From the NCBI GenBank assembly GCA_026119935.1, contig JALRMH010000013.1:186001-250000 (forward strand): a stretch of 64,000 bases of DNA, read 5' to 3'. The notes beneath the pieces were generated by a model, which had not been told where the DNA came from, did not search any database, and saw only the letters and a list, made by a program, of their open reading frames with translations. Position 1 is the first letter of the stretch; every line of letters starts with the position of its first letter. Source of the DNA: Endothia cerciana (Eukaryota; Ascomycota; Sordariomycetes; Diaporthales; Cryphonectriaceae). Positions 1-10,633 of this stretch are shown piece after piece. The position numbers and the translations under genes were made by a program.

Positions 1-527
1 CGTGTAGTGTGGGAGTGGGCCCAAGGGGACAAAAGCCTCCGCTGTGAGAACGCCCACGGGCTTTTCACTGGAGAGGTTAGCCCGGGCTAGAAAGCCGTAT
101 GCGTGCATATTTACATGTCACGAACTAGCGGATATAAGAATGCGGTCTGTTCTAGAAATGAACGGGATAAAAAAAATAAAAAGAAAATAAACGGAAACGC
201 TCTTGGTTTCTGTAGAAGATGAATTATTGGACCGGTCCGTACGCTGGACAAGTGAGATACGCTGGGGACACGGATATTCGCTTGTTTTGTGTTGGATTTA
301 AACGGGTGGGATGAACGAGCGGACAAGGCCTGGTTTCTCTTCAGCTACAGAGCTCCCTGGGGGGAGCCCTGGAGGCTATCTATGTGTGACTATCCCCAGG
401 TTCTCTAGATCAGGCCATGCCCGTCTGATTCCTGGGCAGAGGGGCCTCACAAACAACATTTTGCAGCCCAAGAAACGGACCAAAACGAGCTGGAGCAATA
501 GAGGAAGGCTGGTTTCCGTGAACTATG
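1..527. other. No gene recognised at left edge
   Basis: Short open frames exist on both strands but none shows a recognisable domain or fungal splice pattern. The stretch lies downstream of the first P450, whose stop codon is at 528-530, so it probably holds that gene's 3' region. Confidence 0.5.
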
Positions 528-2587
528 CTATACGGCCCTCCTGCGCACCCGCACCGTCGCGGCCGATGGATAATTTAGCCAGAGCATCCTGACAGGCTGC
601 GGTCTGACTGCAAGATGTTCGACTTCGTAATTCAGTAACAGGTAGGCAACGAACAGTTTCATCTCCACGAGGGCAAAAAAGCGACCCGGGCATGCGTGCT
701 TGCCCACACCGAATCCCAGAAAAGCATCATCCAGCGTTACCGTAGATCTCTGCTGGCCTTGGCTGATACCACCGTCAAGCGGTTCTAAATCTCCCCTTCC
801 CGCTTGCGAGAAGTTGGCATGGATCCGGCGCACCTCGTCAGGCTCTGCAAAACGGAAAGGGTTGTAGCGTTGGGCATCAGGGTATATATCATCGTCGAGA
901 TGTATGGGCTGGATTGGGACCGAAATGTCGGTCCCCGGCGGGACATGTCTCGTACAATTGTCCAGCAAGACACCGTCAGGGTGGATGACCTTTAATTAAA
1001 AACAGCGTCAGCGGCGTTCAGGTAATCAGTTTGAGATACGCCTTCTAGACTTGATGACATATATCAAGTCGTCTGGAGGACTGGGGGTGAGACCCACCTT
1101 TCTGGGTAGCATGATAGTACCAACCGTAGAGATCCTCATTGACTCTCGGATTGCTGAGTCTACGAGTCGCAGCTTGCTTACAGCCTCCCAACCCCAGACC
1201 CCACCACTTGCGGCGAGCACCGCGGCACATTCCTCACGCAGCGTCTCAACGTAGCCGAGCGACGGGTCCGTACTGAACAAGTCAAGAATAAGGTTCTGCA
1301 CCGTGAAACTTGTCGTGTGCAGAGAGACGTCATTGATTATAATCATACGGTGGCAAACGCGTTCGGGTTGGAGCTGCGCCGAAGGGTCTCTGCTGCTATA
1401 ACAGGCGTCGATGACCCACTGGAGGCCGTCATTCTGAGTAGCAAAGGGGTTATTAGACCTCCAGCCATGCGGTACGTATGTAGTAGTATGTGAGTCTGAG
1501 AGGGCACTTACAGGCGGTGCCCAGACGTAGCTGGGGTCGGACCTCAGCCTTGCCGTGTTAGCAAGCCGTTCCCTCACGTGGACCAGGCATTGTCGCGTAG
1601 CTCTATATAGTTGATACCTGGTCATGATCGTGGCGAGCATCCCAGAGATGGGTTTCATGAACCAAGGCGACACACCAACGAGGAGTGCTCCGCCGAACAC
1701 ACTGACGGCGTGGTCCTTGAGCCGGTTGAGAAAGTCGGGATTGCGGCCTTTTGGTCATCAGTGCTTGCTATTTACAATCATAAGGATTGATGGAGCGGGG
1801 TCGCAGGTGCTGCAACCAAGCAATATGACAGACAGTGCCAGAGATCAGGCGAACGTAAAAGCTCGATGGGCGGGAGGCTGGGTTTTGTTGGGGGGGGGGG
1901 GGGTTTGGCGGACAGAACTTACAGAGCGGTCTGCCACAGAGAGCACCGTTCGCAGAACCCGCAACGATCATCATCGAGGAACCCCAGGCACTGACGCTTC
2001 TCCAGCCTTCTTCATCCCCCCACTCACGGCGAAACCCAAAATCGATTTCCTCGGCAATGGATGCGGTGATGTGTTTCAGTCGTCGGTTCAGCTGGTTGCG
2101 GATCACATCAACGTGCAGGCGATCCTTCAGGATGTAGCGGTCTCTTATGGTCCATCGGGCCTGGAGGGTCTGATCCTGGGTGGCGGCAACATCGAGCACA
2201 TCTTCGGGTGTGCTGTAGACCTTCCTGACCTGCGAGGGTGGCAAGATCACCACGGGCCCGCGGTCCATGCTGGGGATTATAAAGGGGATGTTGAATTTCG
2301 AGTACTGTCAAGCCATCCGCTGCTATCTTAGCTCTCTTGGAGACCAACAGGCAGGAATACGCGCCCACCTTAGCATAGCCATCAAATGCCCAGGCCTGGG
2401 TCTCGGTGCAGGAACGAACTGTGGCTCGCAACCAAGCGAACCGATGCTGTCTGTTTATGCCGATGGCGGCTTGGGACGTCCAGAACCCAGACTTGCGTTC
2501 AGGTTTGCTGTCACCGCAGATCAGCCTGCCGATACAGTAGCTGCTCAAACAGATGACAACAAGGACCGCTAGTTGCGTCGGCGACAT
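528..2587 (-). CDS. Cytochrome P450 monooxygenase (ent-kaurene-oxidase-like class), 5 exons
   Basis: This is a membrane-anchored haem-thiolate monooxygenase. I place exons at 2587-2369, 2304-1923, 1747-1512, 1433-1098 and 989-528. All four introns are GT-AG, phases match, and the sum is 1635 nt (544 aa) without a stop. Residues 1-25 are a hydrophobic ER anchor. An HTTS-type I-helix motif lies near residues 318-321, where the canonical AGxDT is replaced as in fungal diterpenoid-oxidase P450s. The K-helix ExxR is E376/R379, a PFRF segment is near 435-438, and the haem loop FGVGKHACPGR has Cys491. The first exon (219 nt) is the same length as that of the neighbouring P450, with which it shares strand and general type, suggesting a paralogous pair. 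Intron 2 (1748-1922) is long and carries a 14-G tract. The substrate cannot be read from sequence; a terpenoid is a guess from family resemblance. Confidence 0.9.
1748..1922 (-). other. Intron 2 of first P450 with poly-G/C tract
   Basis: The 175-nt GT-AG intron is much longer than its neighbours (64, 78 and 108 nt). It contains an uninterrupted run of 14 G on the plus strand at 1890-1903. The run lies inside the intron, so the reading frame is preserved. Confidence 0.75.
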
Positions 2588-3972
2588 GTCTGTGTGTTAT
2601 CTCCTCAGTACTATGGATGGGAAATACGTTGGGGTGTGTCAGAGAGAGAGAGGTATAGCTCCCGTGTTTTGTGAGAGACCGGATGCTAACCGCATGTTCA
2701 TCCGCCGGTTGAGGTAGCCTTGGAGAGCAAGAGGGTGGCGTTGCAATGGCAGATAACTATCCAGCTAAGCAGCATCTAAAGCCGTGATTATACCACACAC
2801 TCAATTCGCACCCGAGGGCTAGGCAGCGGGTACAGTATTCCTGGAAGCCAGCCGCTATGGGAAAAGCTGAAGGGCACAAGTGCTTGGGCCGGTTTCCACA
2901 CCACTTCATGTGGTATTGCAGCACACTAATTACGGCGGTGGGTTGCCGGCACGTAAGGGCCTCCTCAAACTCTCCTCCGCCCGGGAGGTTTCGAACTCAG
3001 CGCGAGGCTCGCCGCCGATGTGCTAAATGCATGCGTAGTTGGTATGCTTATACCGGGAGACATAGGATAAATGCATGCGTAGTTGTACCTACACGCGATG
3101 TCGGGTGCCGTTTTCAACCGCATATGCACTGCGACCTGAACATTACACAATACCATGGTATCCTGCAGCATATTCATATCGACAAAGGATTACCCTAGCG
3201 TGGCCTCACGACAACCACCTGGCTCGAGCGTGAGGCTTAAGCCCCAACGTAGCACCAGGAACCCGCCAACCACTCAACGGGGACGTCACGCCCGTCCACG
3301 GACCCAAGGTGACGGGCCCCCACCGGAAATCCCCCCAGGCAGCACGGATAAGGATTGTGGTATGGCGTCCCACGATGGGACCACAGGACCAGCCCCCACT
3401 CCGTGATAGCTCGGTCTCGTGAGCTCACGACATCGCACCCGACGTAATAGCAAGGGCTCAGCCCTGGACTAGTGCTCACCTGGTAGGCCGGTCAGCACAG
3501 GCCTTGGTCAAGATGCACCTGTTGTCCAGTTCGGGAATATTACAAGCTTATACTAGGTACGCTGGCTTCATCCAGGCCCCGGCCGTTCCAGGACCTGACG
3601 TTGCCGTTCCGTGCCGAGTCCTTCGTACCGGACAGCGGTTCAAGTTGCAGAGAGTAAAAGGACGTCAACCGATGAATGAGCAATGGCTATCGACAGATAC
3701 CCTTGCCAGCACCTTAAGGAACGTAGATGGGCGATGATGACACCTGGAGGCTTTTTCACCCCTAAAGCCTACCAGAAAGATAAAAGAAAACCACTAGGCA
3801 CGATCTTGTAGGTTTTCATCCATCCACTTGACCAATCCCAACAACAGCGACGTAAACATGTAGTGGCATCTTGAGGCCAGATAGGAAGATATACCCCGTT
3901 GATCAGACTCACACATAATGGAAACAGTCGCCAAGGAGAGGCCGGACAGACCGGATAGAACGGGCTCCACGC
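2588..3972. other. Intergenic region between the two P450 genes
   Basis: No convincing gene was found. Small open frames on both strands lack domain similarity. It should hold the promoter of the P450 ending at 528 (start codon at 2587) and the 3' end of the P450 that stops at 3973. A TATGCATGCGTAGTTG-like word occurs twice near 3030 and 3070. Confidence 0.45.
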
Positions 3973-6241
3973 TTAGCAGGGAGTGAAGACGACCAGGGTC
4001 TCCTTCTTCGGCAGCATAGTCGATCGCCATGTCATATAACGCCGGGAATCTCTGTCCACGAGACGGCAGTTATAATTCATGATAATCTGTCCAAGGATTA
4101 CCTTCATGATTGCACCAGCATAGAAGCGTCCCGGGCTGACACAGCGTGAGTACAAGAAGCGGCCTGGCTGAGGTCCAAGGGGAAGACTGTACCAAACCAT
4201 CCGCCCAGTGCCCCACATGTGGAATGTGTCATCCGCATCGCACAGGCCCGAAGGGCTCGGCTGCAGGACATCTGCAAGCTGCCTGGCGTCGCCCACGACC
4301 CTCTGGCCTGCGAATCTGAAACCATGGAATTGCAGGGGCTCCGGGTAATGCCGGGCATCTTGCATCATTGCGCGCACGGGAGTGCAGGCCCAGTCGCCCA
4401 CTTCAAGCTTTGTCCCGTCTGAAAGGGTGAAGGGCTGGAGAGCGGAGCGCCGTGTGCCCACTGCATTGCAATGTCAACCAGCGACCCGGTCGTTCAACAG
4501 CTGACACCGATGTCACCCGGTACGCCTTCGAAGAAACACTGTTTTTCGGGGGGGGGGGGGAGGGGCTGCAGATTACTTACTGGCCTCAACCGGCGTCAGA
4601 CGGGCCGACTCTTTGATAAAGCTGTCCAGGAGGGGCAGACCCAGACCAGTACGCTCAAACCCCGCATAGTCGTCCATCAACTCCCTCCGCAGGGGCTCAA
4701 CGTACTCTGGATACATACAGAGATCATGGACCGCGAAGGTTGTAGTCTGGGACGAAACATTACATCGTATACGTAGGATGACAGCCTCACGCCGAGCCGC
4801 CGGGGGTTGTGTGGGCAGTGACCTACGGTTGAGAGCGCATGGACTGAACCAAACCATATAGCCATTAATTCGTGCACGACGCGCTTGGCAGACCAAGGTT
4901 CTTGCCGCGGAGATGTGTCCATTATCCATTGAATACAGTCGGCCTGTGCCACGCAGAGTGTGTCAGATCACCTACCGGGGCCAAAGCGCGTGGGACAGGA
5001 TCGTGTCCGTACATGGTATGGAACGTGATGTCCCAGGAGCTTCTGGTCCCTCTCGAGGCAGCGTTGTTCGGCCACCTCAAGTAGAGACTTGAATATAATG
5101 TCATGGGATCTAAGGCGCCGGGAAATGATCCCTCCGACAAGTCTGTCTCGCCGTTAGTTATGGTAAGGCGTCAGACGCGGCTTTCAGTTGTTCAGACGCC
5201 GGGGAACTTCAGCCCTTGTAGACATACGGAGTCATGAACTTTGGTATCAACCGTATGATCTCTGCGCATAACAGAGTCTCTTCGATATATGCTAGTGCTG
5301 ACACCATGAACCCTTCGTTCCTGGCTAGAACATTGCCGTGTCAGCTGGTCACAATGTTTAGCATGTTTAGCTGGCTGGATGATTGTCCACCCACACAGGT
5401 CGCTGCCAAAGAAGGACAGGGCATTAGACAGGACTACGAGTCTCGTCACCATGGGGTAGACTGGAGACTGTTTGACATCTTGGAAGAGGAGAGGGTTTAT
5501 CAGCCTCGGTGTTGTGGACGTCATGAAAGGGGGTGGCAGACTCACCGTCCACAACCAGATGTTCCGCTTGCAGCTCGGCAAAGCGGGCTCGAATGATTGT
5601 GCTGAGATCCGGCAATATTTGTGGCAGATTGTTGGTCAACAAAGTACGGAGGGCCCGCACAAATCCAACGCCTTCGGTTCCCCTGCGATCAAACCAGTTG
5701 AACCCATGCATTGTGAACCGAGGCTGCAGCATCTATACAATGTCAGTAATCAACAGGAACAGAGGAAGGGCTCAAGAAACCGCCCCCCCCCCCCTTTTTT
5801 TTTTTTTTTGAGTTGGCGGGGTCACCTGTTTAGATGCTGCTTGGAGTGACAAAACCGTGTCCGGCGCGTTGTCAACTTCTCTGATGTGTTTGATAGAAGA
5901 CACAAAGACATAGCGATTATCAGGGGCCAAGACTTCGTATGGTTGACCGTTGCACTGGTCGGCGGATTAGTTAATATCAATGAGACGCCGTCCTCTCTCT
6001 CCCTCCACACGTAGGTACGCACGGTATCGAATCGTCTCTGAATAATACTCTGACCATAGAGAAGATACGTCCATGCTCTCATGCGTCTGAGGACAGCGGT
6101 ACCCGGTATGATGATGATATTATTGAGTGGTCCTCTGGGATAAAAGCAGACGGCGACAAGAAGCACACCAGTAACAAGGAAAGAGAACATGTCCACGACA
6201 GACGCAGGGTGGAGGGGATGAGGACACGCCAGATCGTGCAT
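3973..6241 (-). CDS. Cytochrome P450 monooxygenase, 10 exons
   Basis: This is a second membrane P450 of the same broad class. Exons are 6241-6023, 5954-5826, 5732-5546, 5478-5395, 5324-5228, 5142-5013, 4943-4827, 4746-4581, 4460-4193 and 4135-3973. Nine GT-AG introns (57-120 nt) join in phase to 1560 nt (519 aa). The N-terminus is hydrophobic. A conserved TMHGFNWF block lies in exon 3, a serine/threonine-rich I-helix spans the exon 7/8 junction, and ExxR is E367/R370. The haem loop reads GTGRMVCPGRFYA across the last intron, so Cys466 is split between exons. Read without splicing, the loop appears to lose its cysteine; the 57-nt intron 4136-4192 (GTACAG...GTGTCAG, CTCAC branch point) restores it. 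Introns 2 and 8 hold long C/T and G tracts. It is divergent from the membrane-protein gene at 7098. The substrate is unknown. Confidence 0.9.
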
Positions 6242-7097
6242 GATGTCTTTTCGATAAGTGCCGGACCTCTGGATATCTTTTGTTCTAGATGAGGCTCTCT
6301 GGTAGTCAAGATGGCAAGAGCAGTCATCAGTACCCGTCCGAAGGTTTGAAGAATGGGAAGGCCACCTTGTTTTTGTCTATGAAGAAGTTTCCACCCTCCC
6401 CTGCATCCTACCTCGGGACCTCGAGGGTACTGGCCCCTAACCTATCCAGCACTTCTTCAAATCCCTGGTGCGAGGTGGACGCCTCTTGTTTTCTAAAATT
6501 ACCGGGCTCTCTTCTCATATCTCCGAGATACCCCATGTACGTACCTTGCCATGTCCTCACCCCCCCCACCCCCCCCCACGGTTTCGGCTGTCTGCGGTCA
6601 GGCTGGGATGCCCTATATGCCCGCGCCTCGCAGCACATGCCCGGTTTGGACGTGAGCGGTTGGATCTTCAACCGGTGTAAAAGGGTGTGAGATGTCATCC
6701 GAATCGAGTATACTGCCCGAGGGGAGCGAGAAGAAGTACTTTTCTGCAGGTTTGCACCAAGGACTTCCTATATACCCAGGTACTCCGTACAGTGGTCAGG
6801 GGTCCGAAAGGGTAGCTCAGCACTACCTATAGTATTATCTCACGAAGGAGCCAACCGCATCGTATTATCAGCTGGGGGCCGCGGGCGTAGTCTGCCCTCG
6901 GTGGTCTCGAGGTTGACCAGGTTTGCGCCCTCCAGCATGCAGATCAGCAGAGCGAAGGGTGAGATAAGGGCATAGGCTCCGCATTGTGATGTTGTCGTGT
7001 AAATTTGGGTCCTGCAGGACCAGCGCTCCGGAGGCCACAGCCTGAATACTTTTGGGTCTCGAGCCAGCCGTTTGAGGCACTTCCTGCTCGTCCTGAC
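6242..7097. promoter_or_regulatory. Divergent intergenic region between P450 and rhodopsin-like gene
   Basis: About 0.86 kb separates the start codon of the minus-strand P450 (6241) from that of the plus-strand membrane-protein gene (7098), so it must hold both promoters. C-rich tracts occur around 6551-6579. No gene or specific operator was recognised, and the regulatory role is inferred from position only. Confidence 0.4.
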
Positions 7098-8630
7098 ATG
7101 GTTCCACCACAACCTCCTCCTGACAACACAAACTCAAATGCCAACATGTCTACCCAAATCCTGCCCCACGACATCTCACCGCATAGTTTCCTGGTCGCGG
7201 AAATTACCATCTTGGTGCTTCCTGTCACATTTGCCTTCATTCGTCTGGTCAACAATGTCCGTCATAACGGAAGGCCATACATCGATGACTGTAATAACAC
7301 AAAAGCAAACCCTCCTGCAACTGGATTTCGGCTCACCCCTGGTCACTAGGTACTAACCATAATATATACAGATCTCACCTGGCTCGCTGTCGCTACCTCA
7401 ATCGTCTGGGTCCCCGTTGCTTATTTTCAAATCATTAGTAAGTCTACAGATCCGAGGGCAGACCTCAAGGTCGGATGGCTCAGCTGCTCCGCGCCATCAC
7501 CCTTTTTGGCCACTGGGCAGCATATTCTGACCGCGCAGCAGAGATCGATGATCCGTCGACAACGTATTTCTACATGCGAAATGTATTGCGGACCCTCCCT
7601 CGTAATCCTTTTTTTTTTTTTTTTTTTTCAGAGTCACTTATCGGAGAGACGCGTTCCGGGAAACATTCAACTGATTTATCATCGCCAACATGCATAGCTT
7701 GGTGTTGCTGGTACCTACATGAACGTTATCAGCGCCTTCTGCGCCAAGGCTGCCATCTTGTGGATGTACAAGCGGTTTTTTGGTGTACACAAGTGGCTGA
7801 GATACGCATGTTACGGTCTCCTAGCTCTTGACCTCCTCGTCCAGAGCGGTACGCTGGTCTACGACACCATCCTTTGTACCCCCTACGGCATGTCACCGCC
7901 ACAACTCGCAAGCTTGGGCGCTTGCACTACTGGTGGTCTGCTCGTCGGAGTGATCAACGGCGTGTTGGCCATGGTGAACGACATCATTATCTTCGTGCTA
8001 CCTCTTCCCGTCATTTTGAACCTACACATGTCCCGGCGGAAGAGGCTCGAGGTGGGCGCTGTGTTTACGGTTGGCTTCTTGTGGGTTCATCTGCACCCCC
8101 CTAGGCCTACCAACTATGTAGACTCAGCCTTCGCTGACGGTGAACTCATCGAGACAGTGGCCTCGTTGCCAGTAGTGTCACGCTATATTTTCGAATTACG
8201 TCCTGGGAAGCAGCCGGAACCTCAGCGAACGAAGTCGGGGTCATGCTTGGCCAGTAGGTCTAATCCCGTGACCAGCGGGTTGCAGTCAGGGACAGGATAC
8301 CTATGCGCCGGCACCAATCACTGACTTTAGAACGTTACCGACAGGGAGATTGAAAATGCCATCGCCGTGATGGTCGGATCCGCCCCTGCCGTCCGCGCTT
8401 TCTCCACCAATCAGGTGATCAGGGGTTCCATCTTCGAGAAACTCGTGTCCGCATTCTCGGGCTTCCAGGCACAGGACAGCAACAAGTCCCGTACGATGCC
8501 TGTTTCTAAGGAGCATAAGTTCGAAGATGGAGCCAGCACCGACCATATCATACCTCCTGGCGACAATAATCCATACGTCCGGCTTGTGGACATGAGGGCA
8601 CCTGCCAGGTCAACTGGGCTCATGCAGTGA
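7098..8630 (+). CDS. Fungal rhodopsin-domain (Pth11-like / SAT4-type) integral membrane protein, interior frame uncertain
   Basis: This looks like a multi-pass membrane protein of the fungal rhodopsin-fold family. Members include Pth11-like receptors and putative membrane proteins of secondary-metabolite clusters. Exon 1 (7098-7290) has the first helix and an IDD motif at its end. The intron 7291-7371 has a perfect TACTAAC branch point and splices to a second helix beginning YLTWLA. The family's central FCAKAAILWMYKR helix is at about 7720-7790, followed by a CTPYG loop and a further helix (LVGVINGVLAMVNDII, about 7935-7995). A terminal part near 8340-8630 resembles the last helix and tail. 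An intron containing 20 T lies at about 7600-7690. After about 8080 the frame is lost and recovered only near 8330, so either several introns or a frameshift lies there. Signalling or transport role is unknown. Confidence 0.7.
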
Positions 8631-9720
8631 TGAGCCACACGCATACAGGTGTTAGCCTTTCAGTCCTATGAGCACGGGTCTCCTCTCGACTTTTTTTTTT
8701 CTGGTGGTACTCTGACGATCACGACGACTGTATTTCTCGCGCCACAGATCAAAGCACAGTGTGCGAAAGGGGACCGAGGTTGGGGGGGGGGGGTGGGGCA
8801 GGGTGCGGGAATGTTTTGGGTAATACAAAGTAATTATCTCTTGCCCCCTTCACATTGTTGCATCGGTACTATGCAATTTCCAACTTCCACGAATATACGC
8901 TGCCTCCAGATGGAATATTATCCAATCGAGCAATCGTCCCAGCTCTGATCTCACCCTTCATATTCTTGTGCCCGGAAACTATAAGGTGTTCTATATTTCT
9001 GTAGCAATGTGGCTGCCAACATCACTCTCGAACAGGCTCAACAGGCAGCCTTTACCCTACCTGTATGCACAGCCCTGCGCGAGGCCCGTTGAGCGACGCA
9101 ATGGGTCCAGGCATATAGCATTATCATTGCCAGAGGCTAACAGGCTCTCGATCTTAAGCGGTATTGGATGGGTCCTGACACCCCCCCCTTCCGCCGTGGC
9201 TACTCATTCCACTGCAGTTCGCGTCTGTCTAGGTACGTTTGAGGTTTTGTTCAGGTTTTCTGCTTACGTGAATAGGAGATACCCATCCTGACACAAGCAA
9301 CATGAATCCTATATTACGTGGCTGGATACATTGTGTGCTGCATAAGGGTATAAAAAGTAATATGGAATACTGAAGAAGTATACGGCCTAACGGCATCACT
9401 AGGCCGAGACGGACTCGCCAGAACACCTCATGCTGAAAGAGACGTGGCTTGCGCCCGATCCCGTCCACGTAACGGTCAGCCGCGGTCGTTTTGGTCTGTG
9501 TGGGTATGATCGGCTGCTGCACCTAGCTCCTTTTGGTTGACATGTCACAACGATTCCGGCCCCAACGCGCAGCTTGAGGCGTTTGCATCTTCGCAGGATT
9601 TTCCACACCTGCTTCCCCCCTCCGCCCGCGCCTCTTCCGGCCCGCGCATCTTTTTCTGTCCCTGAGGACAAGCAACCGGAAACGTTTTGCATCCTCAGGG
9701 TCCGATCTCGAGGATACAGG
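8631..9720. other. Intergenic, no gene supported
   Basis: No domain-bearing frame was found. The stretch holds mononucleotide tracts (T run near 8691, 12 G at 8782-8793) and presumably the promoter of the sulfotransferase-like gene starting at 9721. Confidence 0.45.
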
Positions 9721-10633
9721 ATGGCGCCGACGACCAAGAAGGGTGACGATGGTCTCATTATCCTAAACGCGGGTCTGTTCCGCATGGGCACCAAGTCCCT
9801 AGCGCGCGCGTACCAAATCCTGGGCTTCGCGACACATCACGGCCTCTTGGAACATGTGACTGCGTCGCCGTGGGCTGAACTGGAGAAAGCAGCTGAGGCA
9901 ACCTGGCCCGAGGTCCCAGGTGCAAGGAAGCGGCCGCGGCTTGAGCGCAAGGACTGGGACGCCTTGTGGGGTGACAGATGTAGGTGTTGCAGAGCCCACT
10001 TGGTATTATTGGGAGCATCACGGCTTCTGCCCCAGCTGTCTGGTCTAAGCAGTGATGGTCATGATGCTGATGATTTCCACGGCCGCCGGCACAGACGACA
10101 CTGTCACAGACCTTGCCTGTTACTTCGTCCCAGAACTCATCCGCGCCTACCCCAACGCCAAGGTTGTCATCGTCCAGAGGCCCTTCGACGAGTGGTGGCC
10201 GTCTTTCAAGAGGGCGTTGCTCATGCCGGAGCCGAAGGCTGCAGTCATCGGGTTCATCGGATGGCACCTGATGGGGATCCGTGCCGTGCAGTGCATGCGC
10301 AAGTGCCACCTGGGTTTCTTCCACGCTAGAAGTCCGGGGGAGATTGAGGCCCATGCACGGGCTACGTACGAGGAGTACTATCGGACCGTCCGCGAGGTTG
10401 TCCCTGAGGAGAGGAGGCTGGAGTATAAGGTTGGGGATGGCTGGGAGCCGCTCTGTGGGTTTCTGGGTGTTGGGGTGCCAGGCTGTGCGTTCCCGAGGGA
10501 GAATGATGCTGGGGCGCATGATGCCGAGACGGCAGAGAGGATGAGGGTACTGTATCGAGGCATGGTCCGATCCGGCATTGCTGCTGTCCCTGCGGTTACT
10601 CTGATCGTTGCGATTGCAGTGTACTTCTTATGA
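9721..10633 (+). CDS. Sulfotransferase-family (Sulfotransfer_4-like) P-loop protein
   Basis: Two exons, 9721-9979 and 10095-10633, join through a 115-nt GT-AG intron to give 265 aa. The N-terminus carries a P-loop-like FRMGTKSLARA segment after a short beta strand, as in the fungal Sulfotransfer_4 family, where a GxxRTGTxSL motif precedes an ALxxLG helix. After the intron come the AYPNAKVVI strand, a DEWWPSF helix and the family's C-terminal GDGWEPLCGFLG block. The last 20 residues are a hydrophobic segment, a probable tail anchor. Many fungal members have no demonstrated sulfotransferase activity, and here the P-loop Arg-Thr is Arg-Met, so catalysis is uncertain. The start was chosen for its position just before the P-loop; the frame is open further upstream. 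It lies between the P450/rhodopsin group and a decayed region, so a tailoring role is only inferred. Confidence 0.82.

Noticed and set aside
4104..4358. P450 without a haem cysteine (apparent loss of function)
   Set aside because: The 57-nt intron at 4136-4192 restores the CPGR motif in frame.
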